Below, piece after piece: positions 19,236 to 31,274 of a stretch of DNA of 64,000 nucleotides. How positions within the stretch are numbered: the first letter of the stretch is position 1; each line of letters starts with the position of its first letter. Source of the DNA: Sphingobacterium gobiense (GTDB lineage Bacteria; Bacteroidota; Bacteroidia; Sphingobacteriales; Sphingobacteriaceae); contig NZ_PVBS01000001.1 of NCBI RefSeq assembly GCF_002980575.1, positions 496,001-560,000 of the forward strand, in the 5' to 3' direction. A model generated the notes under the pieces. It was given only the letters and a program-made list of their open reading frames with translations. It was not told the origin of the DNA and did not search any database. The position numbers were made by a program, and so were the translations under genes.

Positions 19236-20147
19236 ATGTTTAAAAAAATAGTGGCCGTTGAACCACTAAACTTAATCCCTTCGGCGGAACAGGCACTGTC
19301 CAATTATGCGGAAGAAGTTATCTTTTATCCGAATAGTCCACAGTCTGCAGAAGAGATGGCTTTGCGGATTGGCGACGCTGATGCTGTTCTGATTAGTTAT
19401 ATTTCGCGACTAGGAGAAGAAGCATTGGAGAAATGCCCAAATGTAAAATATATCGGTATGTGCTGCTCTCTGTACAACCCGGAAAGCGCCAATGTGGATA
19501 TTCGGTATGCCAATTCAAAAGGTATCACCGTTTTAGGGGTTCGGGATTACGGGGATGAGGGCGTGGTAGAATATGTAGTGAGTGAATTGGTACGTTGTTT
19601 ACATGGTTTTGGTGATCGGAATGATGGAACGTCACATATGCCATGGGACGGCGTGCCGCGGGAAATCACAGGGACGAAAATCGGTATCCTCGGTTTAGGC
19701 AAGTCGGGTGGTATGGTGGCGGATGCGCTGCGTTTCTTTGGTGCAGAAATCTCTTATTTTGCGCGTTCGGAAAAAGAGGATGCGAAACAGAAAGGCTATC
19801 GCTTTTTACCGCTGCGACAATTGTTGAAAGAGAACGAAGTCATTATCGCCTGTTTAAATCGTGGTGTCGTTTTGATGCACGAAGAAGAATTTGCGGAAAT
19901 GGGGAATAGGAAAATCTTGTTCAATACAGGACTTTCTCCTGCTTGGGATGAAAAACCTTTTGAAAAGTGGATAGGAGGGGATAACCGTTGTTATTGTGAC
20001 ACGCTGATTGCATTGGGAAATGAAAAGTTTATGACACACCCGAATGTACACTGTTTACAGGTTTCCGTAGGCCGTACCCGCCAGGCGTTTGTACGCCTGA
20101 GCGAGAAAGTATTGGCCAATATCGAGAACTATCTTAAAACACAATAG
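19236..20147 (+). CDS. D-2-hydroxyacid dehydrogenase-fold protein, divergent
   Basis: 303 aa. The Rossmann motif GILGLGKSGGMVADAL and surrounding order match the NAD-binding half of D-isomer 2-hydroxyacid dehydrogenases. The catalytic landmarks are not obvious, however: the usual N-x-x-R-G appears as NTGLSP, and the C-terminal P-H-x-(A/G) His motif appears as VHCLQVSVGRTR. It may have another activity or be regulatory. ATG 19236 replaces an in-frame TTG four codons upstream. Its 3' end overlaps the convergent aspartate-dehydrogenase-like gene by 14 bp. Confidence 0.65.
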   Translation: MFKKIVAVEPLNLIPSAEQALSNYAEEVIFYPNSPQSAEEMALRIGDADAVLISYISRLGEEALEKCPNVKYIGMCCSLYNPESANVDIRYANSKGITVLGVRDYGDEGVVEYVVSELVRCLHGFGDRNDGTSHMPWDGVPREITGTKIGILGLGKSGGMVADALRFFGAEISYFARSEKEDAKQKGYRFLPLRQLLKENEVIIACLNRGVVLMHEEEFAEMGNRKILFNTGLSPAWDEKPFEKWIGGDNRCYCDTLIALGNEKFMTHPNVHCLQVSVGRTRQAFVRLSEKVLANIENYLKTQ

Positions 20148-20934
20148 GGGAAACAATATTTCGTAATGTATTAACGATGCTCCAGCCCGCAATCTGGGCG
20201 GTAGCACTATATACATCAACTACCGCGTGGACTTGTTCATTTTTGATCTCTATGCGGTGGTTGTCCCCCACAAAATCAGGAGTTGAGGTTATCGATACCC
20301 GCATGTTTTCCGGGCCGACAGATGCAATTGATGCAGCTACAGAGACGTTGACGCTGGTCGGGAAGAGAGCAATAGCCTCGATTGCATTCCCTTCGAATAC
20401 CTTTTTTTTCTCGTGTTGTAGCGATTCCTGATACACCGATGATTTCCTAAGCGAGTTGGGACTTTTTTCGGTTTGAAAAGTTGCTTCGCATTTACCCATT
20501 AAGGAAACTGTCCGTAAAACATCCAGTCCGCCAATAGCACCGGATGCGATGTGTACCTTCGTGCCATGTGCTTTTGCGGTTTTAGTGACCTCATCATAGA
20601 ATGCCTGGTCTGCAAAAGCCCCGATGGAAAGCGTCACAATAGAGGAACCGTTTGCTAAGGCATCCAGTGCAAATTCTTTTAGGGCATTCGGTGAGGCGGT
20701 TTCGATAATGTAGTCGGGTTTCATCGCTAAAACATCTTGAATCGACGCATAAGATGTACAAGATGATCCGGAATCTGTCGTGTTTACTTTATCGGCAATA
20801 TGTTGCGCTTTTTCCTTGCTTCGGGAATAAGTCGCAACCAATTCATACTCTGGAAGTAGATTGGCATTATACGCGTCCACAACAAGGGAGGCCAATTTGC
20901 CACAACCGATGATAGCTAAAGTCTTTTTTTCCAT
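20134..20934 (-). CDS. Aspartate dehydrogenase-like protein (NadX/DUF108)
   Basis: 266 aa, the family's usual length. N-terminal dinucleotide site AIIGCGKLASLVVDAY; then SGAIGGLDVLRTVSL and FPTSVNVSVAASIASVG, both family signatures. NadX oxidises L-aspartate to iminoaspartate for NAD synthesis; other members make or use different amino acids. No nadA/nadC gene is adjacent, so the pathway assignment is open. Start moved to ATG 20934 (MEKKTLAIIG). Convergent 14-bp overlap with the preceding gene. Confidence 0.75.
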   Translation of the reverse strand: MEKKTLAIIGCGKLASLVVDAYNANLLPEYELVATYSRSKEKAQHIADKVNTTDSGSSCTSYASIQDVLAMKPDYIIETASPNALKEFALDALANGSSIVTLSIGAFADQAFYDEVTKTAKAHGTKVHIASGAIGGLDVLRTVSLMGKCEATFQTEKSPNSLRKSSVYQESLQHEKKKVFEGNAIEAIALFPTSVNVSVAASIASVGPENMRVSITSTPDFVGDNHRIEIKNEQVHAVVDVYSATAQIAGWSIVNTLRNIVSPIVF

Positions 20935-21000
20935 GTTGTCCAACATACGGCTTTTTTCAAGCAAAGCAAAACCGTTTCTGCTTTTAGGCCAAAGGCCACT

Positions 21001-21990
21001 CTATACTAACGCCTCCTTAATAATACGAAACGATTCGAGTCGCTTCTGATTGTCATAGATATAATTTGTCGTCATGACTTCGTCGACATGATAACGGTTG
21101 ACAAAATCGTCGATGTCTTGCGTAAGTGTTTCCTGATCTCCTGTGAAAGTACAGGCCGTCATGCTATAAACGGCTTTTTCGATTTCGGGGATGCCGTGGT
21201 ATATTGCCTGTTCCGTGGGAGGGGATAGGGGGCGGCGATGATTGGTGATGATACCGGCAAACATATTTAATAAACTAGTGGAAAGAAATGCTGCTTCCTG
21301 CGTTGTTTCAGCACCGATAATATTGACGCAGGCGATGAAATAAGGTTCTTTTAAATGTTCGGAAGGTTTAAACTCCCTTCTGTAAATTTCAGACGCTTGT
21401 GCGAGCATGGCGGGTGCGAAATGTGCAGCAAACGCATAAGGCAGACCTAGCTCGGCGGCCAAATGTGCAGAGTCTGTGCTGGAGCCCAAAATATAAAGTG
21501 GGATATCCAATCCTTCGCCTGGGAAGGCACGTACTTTCTCCGATGGATCATCGTTTTTAAAATATTGTTGGAGAGCCTGCACATCGTCCTTAAAATAAAA
21601 GGCGGTGTTCAGGTTGTTGCGCCGAAGCGCCATTGCTGTTACCTGATCCGTTCCGGGGGCACGCCCTAGTCCCAAATCGATTCTGCCGGGGTATAATGTT
21701 TCCAATGTGCCAAATTGTTCGGCGATGACTAGAGGAGAGTGGTTAGGTAGCATAATTCCTCCCGAACCAATCCGAATATGGTTGGTTTTATCCGCGATGT
21801 GTCCAATCAAAACAGCTGTCGCAGAACTGGCAATATGTTCCATATTATGATGTTCTGCAAACCATATCCGTTCGTATCCTAACTCCTCAATATATTGGGC
21901 CGCTTCCACACTTCTAGCAATAGCCTGCTGTGTATTTTGCCCTTTGCAGACAGTTGCTAGATCCAAAGCCGAAAGTTTTATTTTTTTCAT
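21001..21990 (-). CDS. LLM-class flavin-dependent oxidoreductase
   Basis: 329 aa luciferase-like monooxygenase fold. Seen: RIWFAEHHNMEHIASSATAV, IRIGSGGIMLPNHSPL, LGLGRAPGTDQ, LYILGSSTDSA. These are the markers of the widespread single-component family whose substrates are mostly unknown. The start is supported by a TAATTTTG box ending four bases before the ATG. A separate transcription unit from the MATE gene upstream (40 bp). Confidence 0.85.
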   Translation of the reverse strand: MKKIKLSALDLATVCKGQNTQQAIARSVEAAQYIEELGYERIWFAEHHNMEHIASSATAVLIGHIADKTNHIRIGSGGIMLPNHSPLVIAEQFGTLETLYPGRIDLGLGRAPGTDQVTAMALRRNNLNTAFYFKDDVQALQQYFKNDDPSEKVRAFPGEGLDIPLYILGSSTDSAHLAAELGLPYAFAAHFAPAMLAQASEIYRREFKPSEHLKEPYFIACVNIIGAETTQEAAFLSTSLLNMFAGIITNHRRPLSPPTEQAIYHGIPEIEKAVYSMTACTFTGDQETLTQDIDDFVNRYHVDEVMTTNYIYDNQKRLESFRIIKEALV

Positions 21991-21994
21991 GCCA

Positions 21995-22002
21995 CAAAAT
22001 TA
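21995..22002 (-). promoter_or_regulatory. -7 box TAnnTTTG for the LLM oxidoreductase
   Basis: Minus strand TAATTTTG followed by TGGC and the ATG at 21990. Only four bases separate the box from the start codon, predicting a leaderless mRNA. Confidence 0.45.
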
Positions 22003-22030
22003 CAGGCTTTGTGACGAAATATAGTAATCC

Positions 22031-23386
22031 TTATGTAATACCATTTGTCATCTCGCGTAATATTTTGGGGTAATATATACCTAGCATAATGGCGCGGGCG
22101 ACGACATAAACAATAAAACTGATCCATAGACCTGCATTACCATATGAAGCTGTTAGCAATACCGCCGTTCCGATAAAAATAAATAGAGCCATCAGTGTCG
22201 CATTTCGCATTTCCACGCTTTTTGTCACGCCGATGAAGATACCATCTAGCTGGAAGGCTGCGAACGAAAAGGCAATATAAATGGCAGCATACAGGCTGTG
22301 GGCAGCAGCCACCGTTTGAACTTGCACGTCTTTTGTAAGAAGCGGAATGAACACATCACTTAAAATGTATACGCCGGTGGCTAGTATAATGGCGGTAATA
22401 CCAGCCAAAACGGTAGAATGTTTTACCTGCTCGATAAAATATGACTTATCTCTTGCTCCATAGGCTTTGCCTGTCAGCATTTCGGCAACATGTGCATAAC
22501 CATCTAGAAAAAAAGCAGAAAGAGACACAAATTGTAGTAAAACATGGTTAGCAGCTAGAACTTGGTCTCCGAAAGCCGCCCCTTGATTGGCAAACCAAGC
22601 AAAACCGCTAAGAAGGGCCAACGTACGAATCATGATGTTACCATTTACTTTAAATAGCGCAATAAGTTTTTCCTTATTGAAGACACGAGATTGTAAATGC
22701 TGTAAACGATGAGCGAAATCAGCCAATTGCATCTTTTTGATGAGTAGGTAGGTTGCAAAAAATAATATAGACCATTCTGCTATGACGGTGCCGAGTGCGA
22801 TACCGCGCACGCCTAAGTCGTATCCTACAACAAAAAGTACGTTCAGTAGAATATTTAACCCATTAAGAAGTAATTGTATGAACAGCAAATATTTCGTCCA
22901 GCCCATCCCAATAAAGGTGCCCAGAAGCGTGAAAGTGATTAGGGTTGCGGGAGCTCCCCAAATACGGATATAAAAATAAGATTTTACAAGCACCTTAATA
23001 TCATCGCTCGCTTGTAGTAAGTTAACGGCGGTTTCGCCGATCAATCGCTGGAGTATGATAAGGATTATACCGATTCCTGCTCCTAATAACACGGCCCGAA
23101 ATAACAAAGCATGCGTTTCGTCGACGTCATTGGCTCCGGCGGCTTGCGATATAAAACCAGTTGTACCCATGCGGAGGAAGCCGAATCCCCAATAAACAAA
23201 ATTGAAAATCAACGAAGCTAAAGCAATGGCTCCTAGGTCCACTGCAGCTCCAGTTTGTCCGATAGCAGCAGTATCCGCCAGACCCAAGAGAGGAACGGAT
23301 GCATTTGCCAGAATAATCGGGAACGCAAGTTTGATGATGCGTCTGTAGTTTTTTTTAATTCGACTCGTCTCTGGTGTTGAACTCAT
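22031..23386 (-). CDS. MATE family efflux transporter
   Basis: 451 aa with about twelve hydrophobic segments in two pseudo-symmetric halves. N-terminal FPIILANASVPLLGLADTAAIGQTG is the MATE signature around helix 1; GTTGFISQAAGA and the second-half FQLDGIFIGVTKSVEMRNA are also typical (DinF-like subgroup). A Na+/H+-driven drug or metabolite exporter in the inner membrane. ATG 23386 is preferred, as the longer frame adds a basic stub overlapping the upstream gene. Start overlaps the previous gene's 3' end by 32 bp, suggesting translational coupling. Confidence 0.88.
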   Translation of the reverse strand: MSSTPETSRIKKNYRRIIKLAFPIILANASVPLLGLADTAAIGQTGAAVDLGAIALASLIFNFVYWGFGFLRMGTTGFISQAAGANDVDETHALLFRAVLLGAGIGIILIILQRLIGETAVNLLQASDDIKVLVKSYFYIRIWGAPATLITFTLLGTFIGMGWTKYLLFIQLLLNGLNILLNVLFVVGYDLGVRGIALGTVIAEWSILFFATYLLIKKMQLADFAHRLQHLQSRVFNKEKLIALFKVNGNIMIRTLALLSGFAWFANQGAAFGDQVLAANHVLLQFVSLSAFFLDGYAHVAEMLTGKAYGARDKSYFIEQVKHSTVLAGITAIILATGVYILSDVFIPLLTKDVQVQTVAAAHSLYAAIYIAFSFAAFQLDGIFIGVTKSVEMRNATLMALFIFIGTAVLLTASYGNAGLWISFIVYVVARAIMLGIYYPKILREMTNGIT

Positions 23387-23666
23387 TAAATATAGTCGTG
23401 AATTCTTCCTTTTGTCTTTCTTCAATTTGTGAGTCAAAAGATAAGATTGCTTCATAATCGCTCACCAAACGACCTTCCGGTAGCGCAGCGGCTATATAGT
23501 CGATATGGTCTTCGACCGCTTCTCTTATTTCGCTTTTGTCCGTGGTCGACTCATCTTCTATAGCGATTTCCGTCCCATTATCTGTTTGATCGTTCAATGC
23601 CCATTTCAGTCGTTTAAATTGTGTCTGATAAAATGATGTGACATCAATATTTAGTGTGCGTTTCAT
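23355..23666 (-). CDS. Hypothetical acidic protein, 103 aa
   Basis: Begins MKRTLNIDVTSFYQTQFKRL; Asp/Glu/Thr-rich with a long amphipathic C-terminal part. No signal peptide, membrane segment or recognised family. Overlaps the MATE start by 32 bp on the same strand, so it is probably expressed with the transporter. The start at 23666 is chosen over a 42-residue N-terminal extension of non-protein-like composition. Confidence 0.5.
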   Translation of the reverse strand: MKRTLNIDVTSFYQTQFKRLKWALNDQTDNGTEIAIEDESTTDKSEIREAVEDHIDYIAAALPEGRLVSDYEAILSFDSQIEERQKEEFTTIFNEFNTRDESN

Positions 23667-23760
23667 GTTTTGTAATTTGTATGCTTGATGTAAATAGCTA
23701 CATCTCGGGTTCATAACTAAAGAACAAAGAACAAAAGAAATGGTTTCTTTCGGTGTATGA

Positions 23761-24972
23761 TTAGGAAACCGTATTTTTTTCGCGTTTGTCAACTAAAAAA
23801 TATATTAAGCACGCTATTGACGCGCTGGAGCCCATCACGGCAGCCATAGGCAACATGGATCCATCATGGAAGTAACTGACAGAAGCAGAAGTAAACGCGC
23901 CCAACGCCATCTGGATACAACCTAAAAGCGCAGATGCGATACCAGCAAGTTTTCCGAAAGGAGCTAATGCTAATGCGGAGGTGTTGGGGAAAATAAATCC
24001 TTGACTACAGAGAAAGACGCATATAAGGGCTAGCAGTACGTAGAGGTTCATTCCTCCCGATAGGGTAATAACCACGAGCAATACCCCTGCCGAGGCCTGT
24101 ATAAAGCTTGCTTTTTTGGAAATTCCTTCACTATCCCATCTATTGAGTAAAACACGGTTAAGTTGCGTTGCCATAATCAAGGTGGAAGCGACTAATGCAA
24201 ATGCCGCTCCATACTCGGCCTCAGACAGACCAAACAAACGCTGTAGCACAAACGGTGAACCAGATAGATATGCATAAAGACCGCTTGAGGCGAAGCCGCC
24301 AACCGCCGCGTATAGAAGAAATACCGGATTCCGAAAAACATGCCAAAAGTCTGCTATAATAGCCCGAGGCTGTAAAGACATTTCCTTATTTCCCTGATAC
24401 GACTCGGGTAAGATGAAAATAACACTCAACAAGATTAAGAAAGCGAGTACAGCCAGTATGACAAAAATGATATGCCAATCAAAATTGGTCAGAACAAAAG
24501 CCCCAACGCTCGGCGCCACAATAGGAGAGATACCTATAACCAACATGAGCATGCTAAATACCTTGGCTGCCTCCCTTGGCTCAAAAATATCCCTTACCAT
24601 GGCTCGGCTGGCTACCATCCCGGAGCAACTACCTAAAGCCTGCATGAAGCGTAAAAAAATGAGGTGGTTAGGTTCCTTTGTATATGCACATAATATAGAA
24701 GCACCAATGTAAATTACTAAACCGACAAGTAGTGGCTTCTTTCTTCCAAATTTGTCGAGCAGTGGTCCATAGATCAGCTGACCAAACGCAATTCCAACGA
24801 AGAAAGCGGTCAGCGAAAGCTGTATATGCTCAATCGTTGTTTCAAAATCCAGGGCTATGGTTTCAAAAGCAGGGAGATACATGTCTATCGAAAATGGACC
24901 GATAGCTGATAGTAGTCCCAGTGTTAATAATATTGCAAATCGTTTTTTTCGGGAAACAGCATTAATATTCAT
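23761..24972 (-). CDS. Bcr/CflA family MFS drug-resistance transporter
   Basis: 403 aa, twelve predicted membrane helices. Seen: GPFSIDMYLPAFETIA (Bcr/CflA N-terminal signature with acidic residue in helix 1), GQLIYGPLLDKFGRKKPL (MFS motif A), FMQALGSCSGMVASRAMVRDIF (helix 4 signature). Exports bicyclomycin, sulfonamides or other compounds in relatives; the substrate here is unknown. A TAATTTTG box lies 37 bp upstream of the start. Same strand as the hypothetical and MATE genes downstream. Confidence 0.88.
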   Translation of the reverse strand: MNINAVSRKKRFAILLTLGLLSAIGPFSIDMYLPAFETIALDFETTIEHIQLSLTAFFVGIAFGQLIYGPLLDKFGRKKPLLVGLVIYIGASILCAYTKEPNHLIFLRFMQALGSCSGMVASRAMVRDIFEPREAAKVFSMLMLVIGISPIVAPSVGAFVLTNFDWHIIFVILAVLAFLILLSVIFILPESYQGNKEMSLQPRAIIADFWHVFRNPVFLLYAAVGGFASSGLYAYLSGSPFVLQRLFGLSEAEYGAAFALVASTLIMATQLNRVLLNRWDSEGISKKASFIQASAGVLLVVITLSGGMNLYVLLALICVFLCSQGFIFPNTSALALAPFGKLAGIASALLGCIQMALGAFTSASVSYFHDGSMLPMAAVMGSSASIACLIYFLVDKREKNTVS

Positions 24973-25009
24973 GTGTGGAATGTCTCTTTGTCGTGGGATA
25001 ATGTCGGCA

Positions 25010-25017
25010 CAAAATTA
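25010..25017 (-). promoter_or_regulatory. -7 box TAnnTTTG for the Bcr/CflA transporter
   Basis: Minus strand TAATTTTG, 37 bp upstream of the MFS ATG. No clear -33 element. Confidence 0.4.
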
Positions 25018-25094
25018 AGATAATATGCGCACTATTATTTACCAGTTTTGTCAAAATTTGCTAACTTATTCAAAATATAGTTCATTTGCATTTC

Positions 25095-28000
25095 ATGACG
25101 GGATTACCAAAAGAATACACATTAGCGAATACCAACATAGAAAGTCTTTCGGTGTTTGAGCTGCTTAAACATACAGCAAGTGGAGATTTTATGGAGAAGC
25201 AGGATTTTCAGGATATTTTCGCTATCTCCTTAGAATTGAATGCGGGTGTATTCACGAAAATAAATGTGGTAGGATTTCCTCATGTTGCAGTGAGCCAGGT
25301 GGGCAACACGGTTATATCTTCATGCTCTTGTGGGCTTGGTTTTGCCGCATTATGTGCGCATCAAGCCGAGATTATTTATGGTATTCTAGAGCGAAAAGAC
25401 TACCGTATTTTCTTTGATAAGACGCTTCGAAACAGCACATTGTTGACGCGGGCGAAGCGTTATGGTGTGGAAAACGAACCACATTTGGACGACTATTTCC
25501 GGTTGAACCATCAAGAAGGAAAACTTCGCATCGAAACCCAAATAAAAGAGTTGCTCTCTATGGATGAGCAGCTTTTTAGAAAAAATCTAATACCTAAACG
25601 ACGATCGATTTTAAAAGAATTGAATGCGAAGGACACATTTAAAAGACAGCTATTGGTAATTGGTAGACATCGTTATTACCAGCAGCTGAATTTCCTGCTG
25701 ATGGAAGCCGATACTACCCGAACCAGTAAGATTAAAAACCCGATAACGAATGTAGATCCTATGCAGTTGGTCTGGAAAGCGAATGACCCGCAGGAGATCA
25801 AATTCTACACGGCTATGATGGGTTTTCAGCATAAATATAGTGAGGACCATACGGAGACTGAACTGGAAGCGTTAAAACTGATTGCTAAAAACCCATTAGA
25901 ACTGGAGGTCTACTACCACGACCGGAATATCTCGGAAGCAGTTACAGCGAAATCTCTGATTGCTGTCGAATTAAAGGTTTTGACAGCGGATATACAGTTG
26001 CGGGTATTTAAAAAAGAACCGTTTTATGAGATAACGGGCGAATTGCGATTTGATAATACGTCGCTGCCATTCACAAACGTCGATATCCGATATGATCATT
26101 TCGTCTATCATAAGCAAGTTTTCTATTTAGTGGACCACCCAGATATGCTTCGGGTAATTAAATTCTTCAAATCGAATAACGAGATTTTGTTGGTGCACGC
26201 TTCGAAATATGAGGAGTTCTTTCAAACGGTACTTGCACCATTGGAGGCATTATTGCATATTGATTATAGTTATATACAGGTTGCTACGCAGGGACAACTC
26301 ACAGAAAAAGAATTCCAGACCGAACGCATCATATACCTACATCAAGAGGGGAATTACATATCGATTACACCGGTAATGAAATATGGTGCTATCGAGATTC
26401 CAGTATATTCTCGAAAACAGGTGTTAGATACTGACCAAAACGGGAATGAATTCAAAATCGAACGCAATAAGGAAGCGGAAGAACGCCTGACCTCTATCGT
26501 TATGCGCCAGCACCCATACTTCCGGAAACAAATAGAAGAGCACGAATATTTCTATTTGCATAAAGACCAATTTCTGGATGAAGATTGGTTTTTAGAAACC
26601 TTTGAAGTGTGGCGAGCGAAAGGAATTACGATTTTAGGTTTCCATGAACTCAAGAATAACAGATTAAATCCACATCGGGCAAAAATAAGCATCGAGGTAA
26701 ATAGTGGCTTAGATTGGTTTAATGCCAAATTGAAGGTCCGTTTCGGAAAAAATAATGCCAGCTTAAAACAAGTGCACCGGGCCATTCGGAACAAAAGCAA
26801 ATTTGTCCAATTGGATGACGGCACACAGGGGATACTGCCTGAGGAATGGATAGCCAAAATTTCGCGTTATTTTCATGTGGGAGAAATAGACAAGGAATTG
26901 TTGAGAATTTCCAAAACTAACTTTTTGGAGGTAACAAACCTATTTGAAAAAGAAATGTTGAGCGAAGAAGTACAAGCCGAAATTGAGGTTTTTCAAAAGC
27001 AGTTCGCGGAGGAAAATAATTTCCCGGACGTTACGGTTCCTGCTGCGTTAAGGACGCAATTGAGGGAGTACCAATGGGAGGGATTGAAATGGTTAAATTT
27101 TTTGGACAATTTCAATTTTGGAGGATGTCTTGCGGACGATATGGGCTTAGGGAAAACAGTGCAAATTATTGCCTTTATCTTAACCCAACGGGAAAAACAC
27201 GGACATACAACCAATCTGATTATTGTACCGACCTCCTTATTATTCAACTGGCAGGAAGAATTATCTAAATTTGCGCCGTCTATAAAGACATTAGTGCATT
27301 ATGGAGCTGAAAGAGGCAACACTGTGGAGGAGATGGGTAAATATGAAGTGGTATTGACCAGTTACGGTATGTTGTTGTCCGATGTCCGTTTTCTGAAAAC
27401 GTTCCATTATAATTATATCTTTCTAGATGAGTCGCAGGCCATTAAAAATCCAAATTCTGAACGATACAAGGCTGCCCGACTGTTGCAATCACGTAATAAA
27501 ATTGTGCTGACGGGAACCCCTATCGAAAATAACACATTCGATCTTTTTGGACAACTCTCGTTTGCCTGTCCGGGATTGTTGGGAAGTAAACAATATTTCA
27601 GAGACACCTACGCCATCCCGATTGATAAATTTGAATACAGCAAGCGCGCGGTGGAGCTTCAGGAGAAGATTAAGCCATTTATATTACGCCGAACAAAAAA
27701 GCAAGTTGCAAAAGAATTGCCGGAAAAAACAGAGATGATCATTTATTGTGAAATGAATGTCGAGCAACGCCAGATTTACGATACCTACGAGCGAGAATTA
27801 CGGGATTTCATCTCAGCGACAGATGAATCCGAAATCCATAAAAGCAGTATGCACGTATTGACCGGGCTGACCAAGCTTCGCCAGATTTGTAACTCACCTG
27901 TGCTGCTTAAAGGGGGGTATTCGGGTGATAACGCGATTAAAATCGAGGTGCTGACAGCGCAAATCGAAAGCCAATCCGCAGCGCATAAAATTTTAGTTTT

Positions 28001-28460
28001 TTCGCAGTTTGTGGAGATGCTGGACCTGATTAAGGCAGAGCTTGAACGAAAAGATATTCCATTTGTCTACTTGACCGGGCAAACAAAAAATAGAAGAACG
28101 CAGGTGCAAAATTTTCAGACAGACGAAAATATCCGTGTATTTCTGATCAGCTTGAAAGCAGGCGGAGTGGGGCTCAACCTTACAGAAGCGGATTATGTCT
28201 ATCTTGTTGACCCCTGGTGGAATCCGGCAGTAGAAAATCAAGCCATCGATCGCAGCTACCGTATCGGCCAGCAGAAAAATGTAATGGCTATCCGACTAAT
28301 CTGTACGGATACTGTTGAGGAAAAAATCATGCGTCTGCAAAAGAAAAAGAATACGTTAGCGCAAGCGTTAATTAAGACCGACAAATCTTTGTTAGATGGT
28401 CTATCAAAGCATGACTTGCTAGAAATATTAGGTTTTATTCCAAAAAAAGTGTTATCTTAG
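25095..28460 (+). CDS. SNF2-family helicase with SWIM zinc finger
   Basis: 1121 aa. N-terminal SWIM finger (SCSCGLGFAALCAHQ, CxC...CxH, ~75-92), a long middle region, then a SWI2/SNF2 motor in the last ~470 residues: motif I ADDMGLGKTVQ, motif II LDESQAIKN (DESQ in place of DEAH), LTGTPIENN, and C-terminal VYLVDPWWNPAVENQAIDRSYRIGQ. A DNA translocase acting on protein-DNA complexes; the partner is unknown. ATG 25095 is chosen over a TTG three codons earlier. The TPP riboswitch starts six bases after its stop, so this gene is a separate unit just upstream of thi. Confidence 0.9.
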   Translation: MTGLPKEYTLANTNIESLSVFELLKHTASGDFMEKQDFQDIFAISLELNAGVFTKINVVGFPHVAVSQVGNTVISSCSCGLGFAALCAHQAEIIYGILERKDYRIFFDKTLRNSTLLTRAKRYGVENEPHLDDYFRLNHQEGKLRIETQIKELLSMDEQLFRKNLIPKRRSILKELNAKDTFKRQLLVIGRHRYYQQLNFLLMEADTTRTSKIKNPITNVDPMQLVWKANDPQEIKFYTAMMGFQHKYSEDHTETELEALKLIAKNPLELEVYYHDRNISEAVTAKSLIAVELKVLTADIQLRVFKKEPFYEITGELRFDNTSLPFTNVDIRYDHFVYHKQVFYLVDHPDMLRVIKFFKSNNEILLVHASKYEEFFQTVLAPLEALLHIDYSYIQVATQGQLTEKEFQTERIIYLHQEGNYISITPVMKYGAIEIPVYSRKQVLDTDQNGNEFKIERNKEAEERLTSIVMRQHPYFRKQIEEHEYFYLHKDQFLDEDWFLETFEVWRAKGITILGFHELKNNRLNPHRAKISIEVNSGLDWFNAKLKVRFGKNNASLKQVHRAIRNKSKFVQLDDGTQGILPEEWIAKISRYFHVGEIDKELLRISKTNFLEVTNLFEKEMLSEEVQAEIEVFQKQFAEENNFPDVTVPAALRTQLREYQWEGLKWLNFLDNFNFGGCLADDMGLGKTVQIIAFILTQREKHGHTTNLIIVPTSLLFNWQEELSKFAPSIKTLVHYGAERGNTVEEMGKYEVVLTSYGMLLSDVRFLKTFHYNYIFLDESQAIKNPNSERYKAARLLQSRNKIVLTGTPIENNTFDLFGQLSFACPGLLGSKQYFRDTYAIPIDKFEYSKRAVELQEKIKPFILRRTKKQVAKELPEKTEMIIYCEMNVEQRQIYDTYERELRDFISATDESEIHKSSMHVLTGLTKLRQICNSPVLLKGGYSGDNAIKIEVLTAQIESQSAAHKILVFSQFVEMLDLIKAELERKDIPFVYLTGQTKNRRTQVQNFQTDENIRVFLISLKAGGVGLNLTEADYVYLVDPWWNPAVENQAIDRSYRIGQQKNVMAIRLICTDTVEEKIMRLQKKKNTLAQALIKTDKSLLDGLSKHDLLEILGFIPKKVLS

Positions 28461-28466
28461 TCCCAC

Positions 28467-28548
28467 ACTTTAGGGGTGTCTGCAGATTTAGCAGACTGAG
28501 ATTTCACCCTTTGAACCTGATCCGGATCATACTGGCGTAGGGAAAAGT
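28467..28548 (+). promoter_or_regulatory. TPP (THI-box) riboswitch
   Basis: Contains the conserved TPP aptamer blocks in order: GGGGTG, CTGAGA, ACCCTTTGAACCTGATC, and GGATCATACTGGCGTAGGGAA. A closing P1 stem can form between ACTTT (28467-28471) and AAAGT (28544-28548). It precedes thiS by ~80 bp and should repress the thi operon when thiamine pyrophosphate is high. The expression platform is not evident: no strong terminator hairpin between aptamer and thiS, so control of translation initiation is more likely. Confidence 0.95.
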
Positions 28549-28626
28549 AAGATGTCTTCATTGGTGCGTTCTGCATCGTCGTAGTCATTCCTAAAGTTTT
28601 ATTTATTGAATAAAATGTCAGCAGGA

Positions 28627-28833
28627 ATGGAACTTATTATCAATCATGAAGTAAAATTTTTCGAATCGGCTCCGGTTTCACTCGCGGAGTTAATGCAATT
28701 GGAAGCGCCGGGGAAAACCAAAGGTGTCGCTGTTGCTATTAATAGCCAAGTTGTGCCCAAAACGGCATGGGCATCTACCGAATTGCGAGATAGGGATTCC
28801 ATTCTCATTATTACCGCTACACAAGGTGGTTAA
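28627..28833 (+). CDS. thiS: Sulfur carrier protein ThiS
   Basis: 68 aa ubiquitin-fold protein ending in Gly-Gly (TATQGG), which ThiF adenylates and which carries the thiocarboxylate sulfur to ThiG. MELIINHEVKFFE matches the beta-strand start of the family. ATG 28627 gives normal length; ATG 28615 (adding MSAG) is also possible. First gene behind the riboswitch. Confidence 0.88.
   Translation: MELIINHEVKFFESAPVSLAELMQLEAPGKTKGVAVAINSQVVPKTAWASTELRDRDSILIITATQGG

Positions 28834-31270
<2,437 letters not shown>

Positions 31271-31274
<4 letters not shown>

Noticed and set aside
28549-28626. Transcription terminator as expression platform of the TPP riboswitch
   Set aside because: No strong stem with a U-run between the aptamer and thiS; translational control is more plausible.
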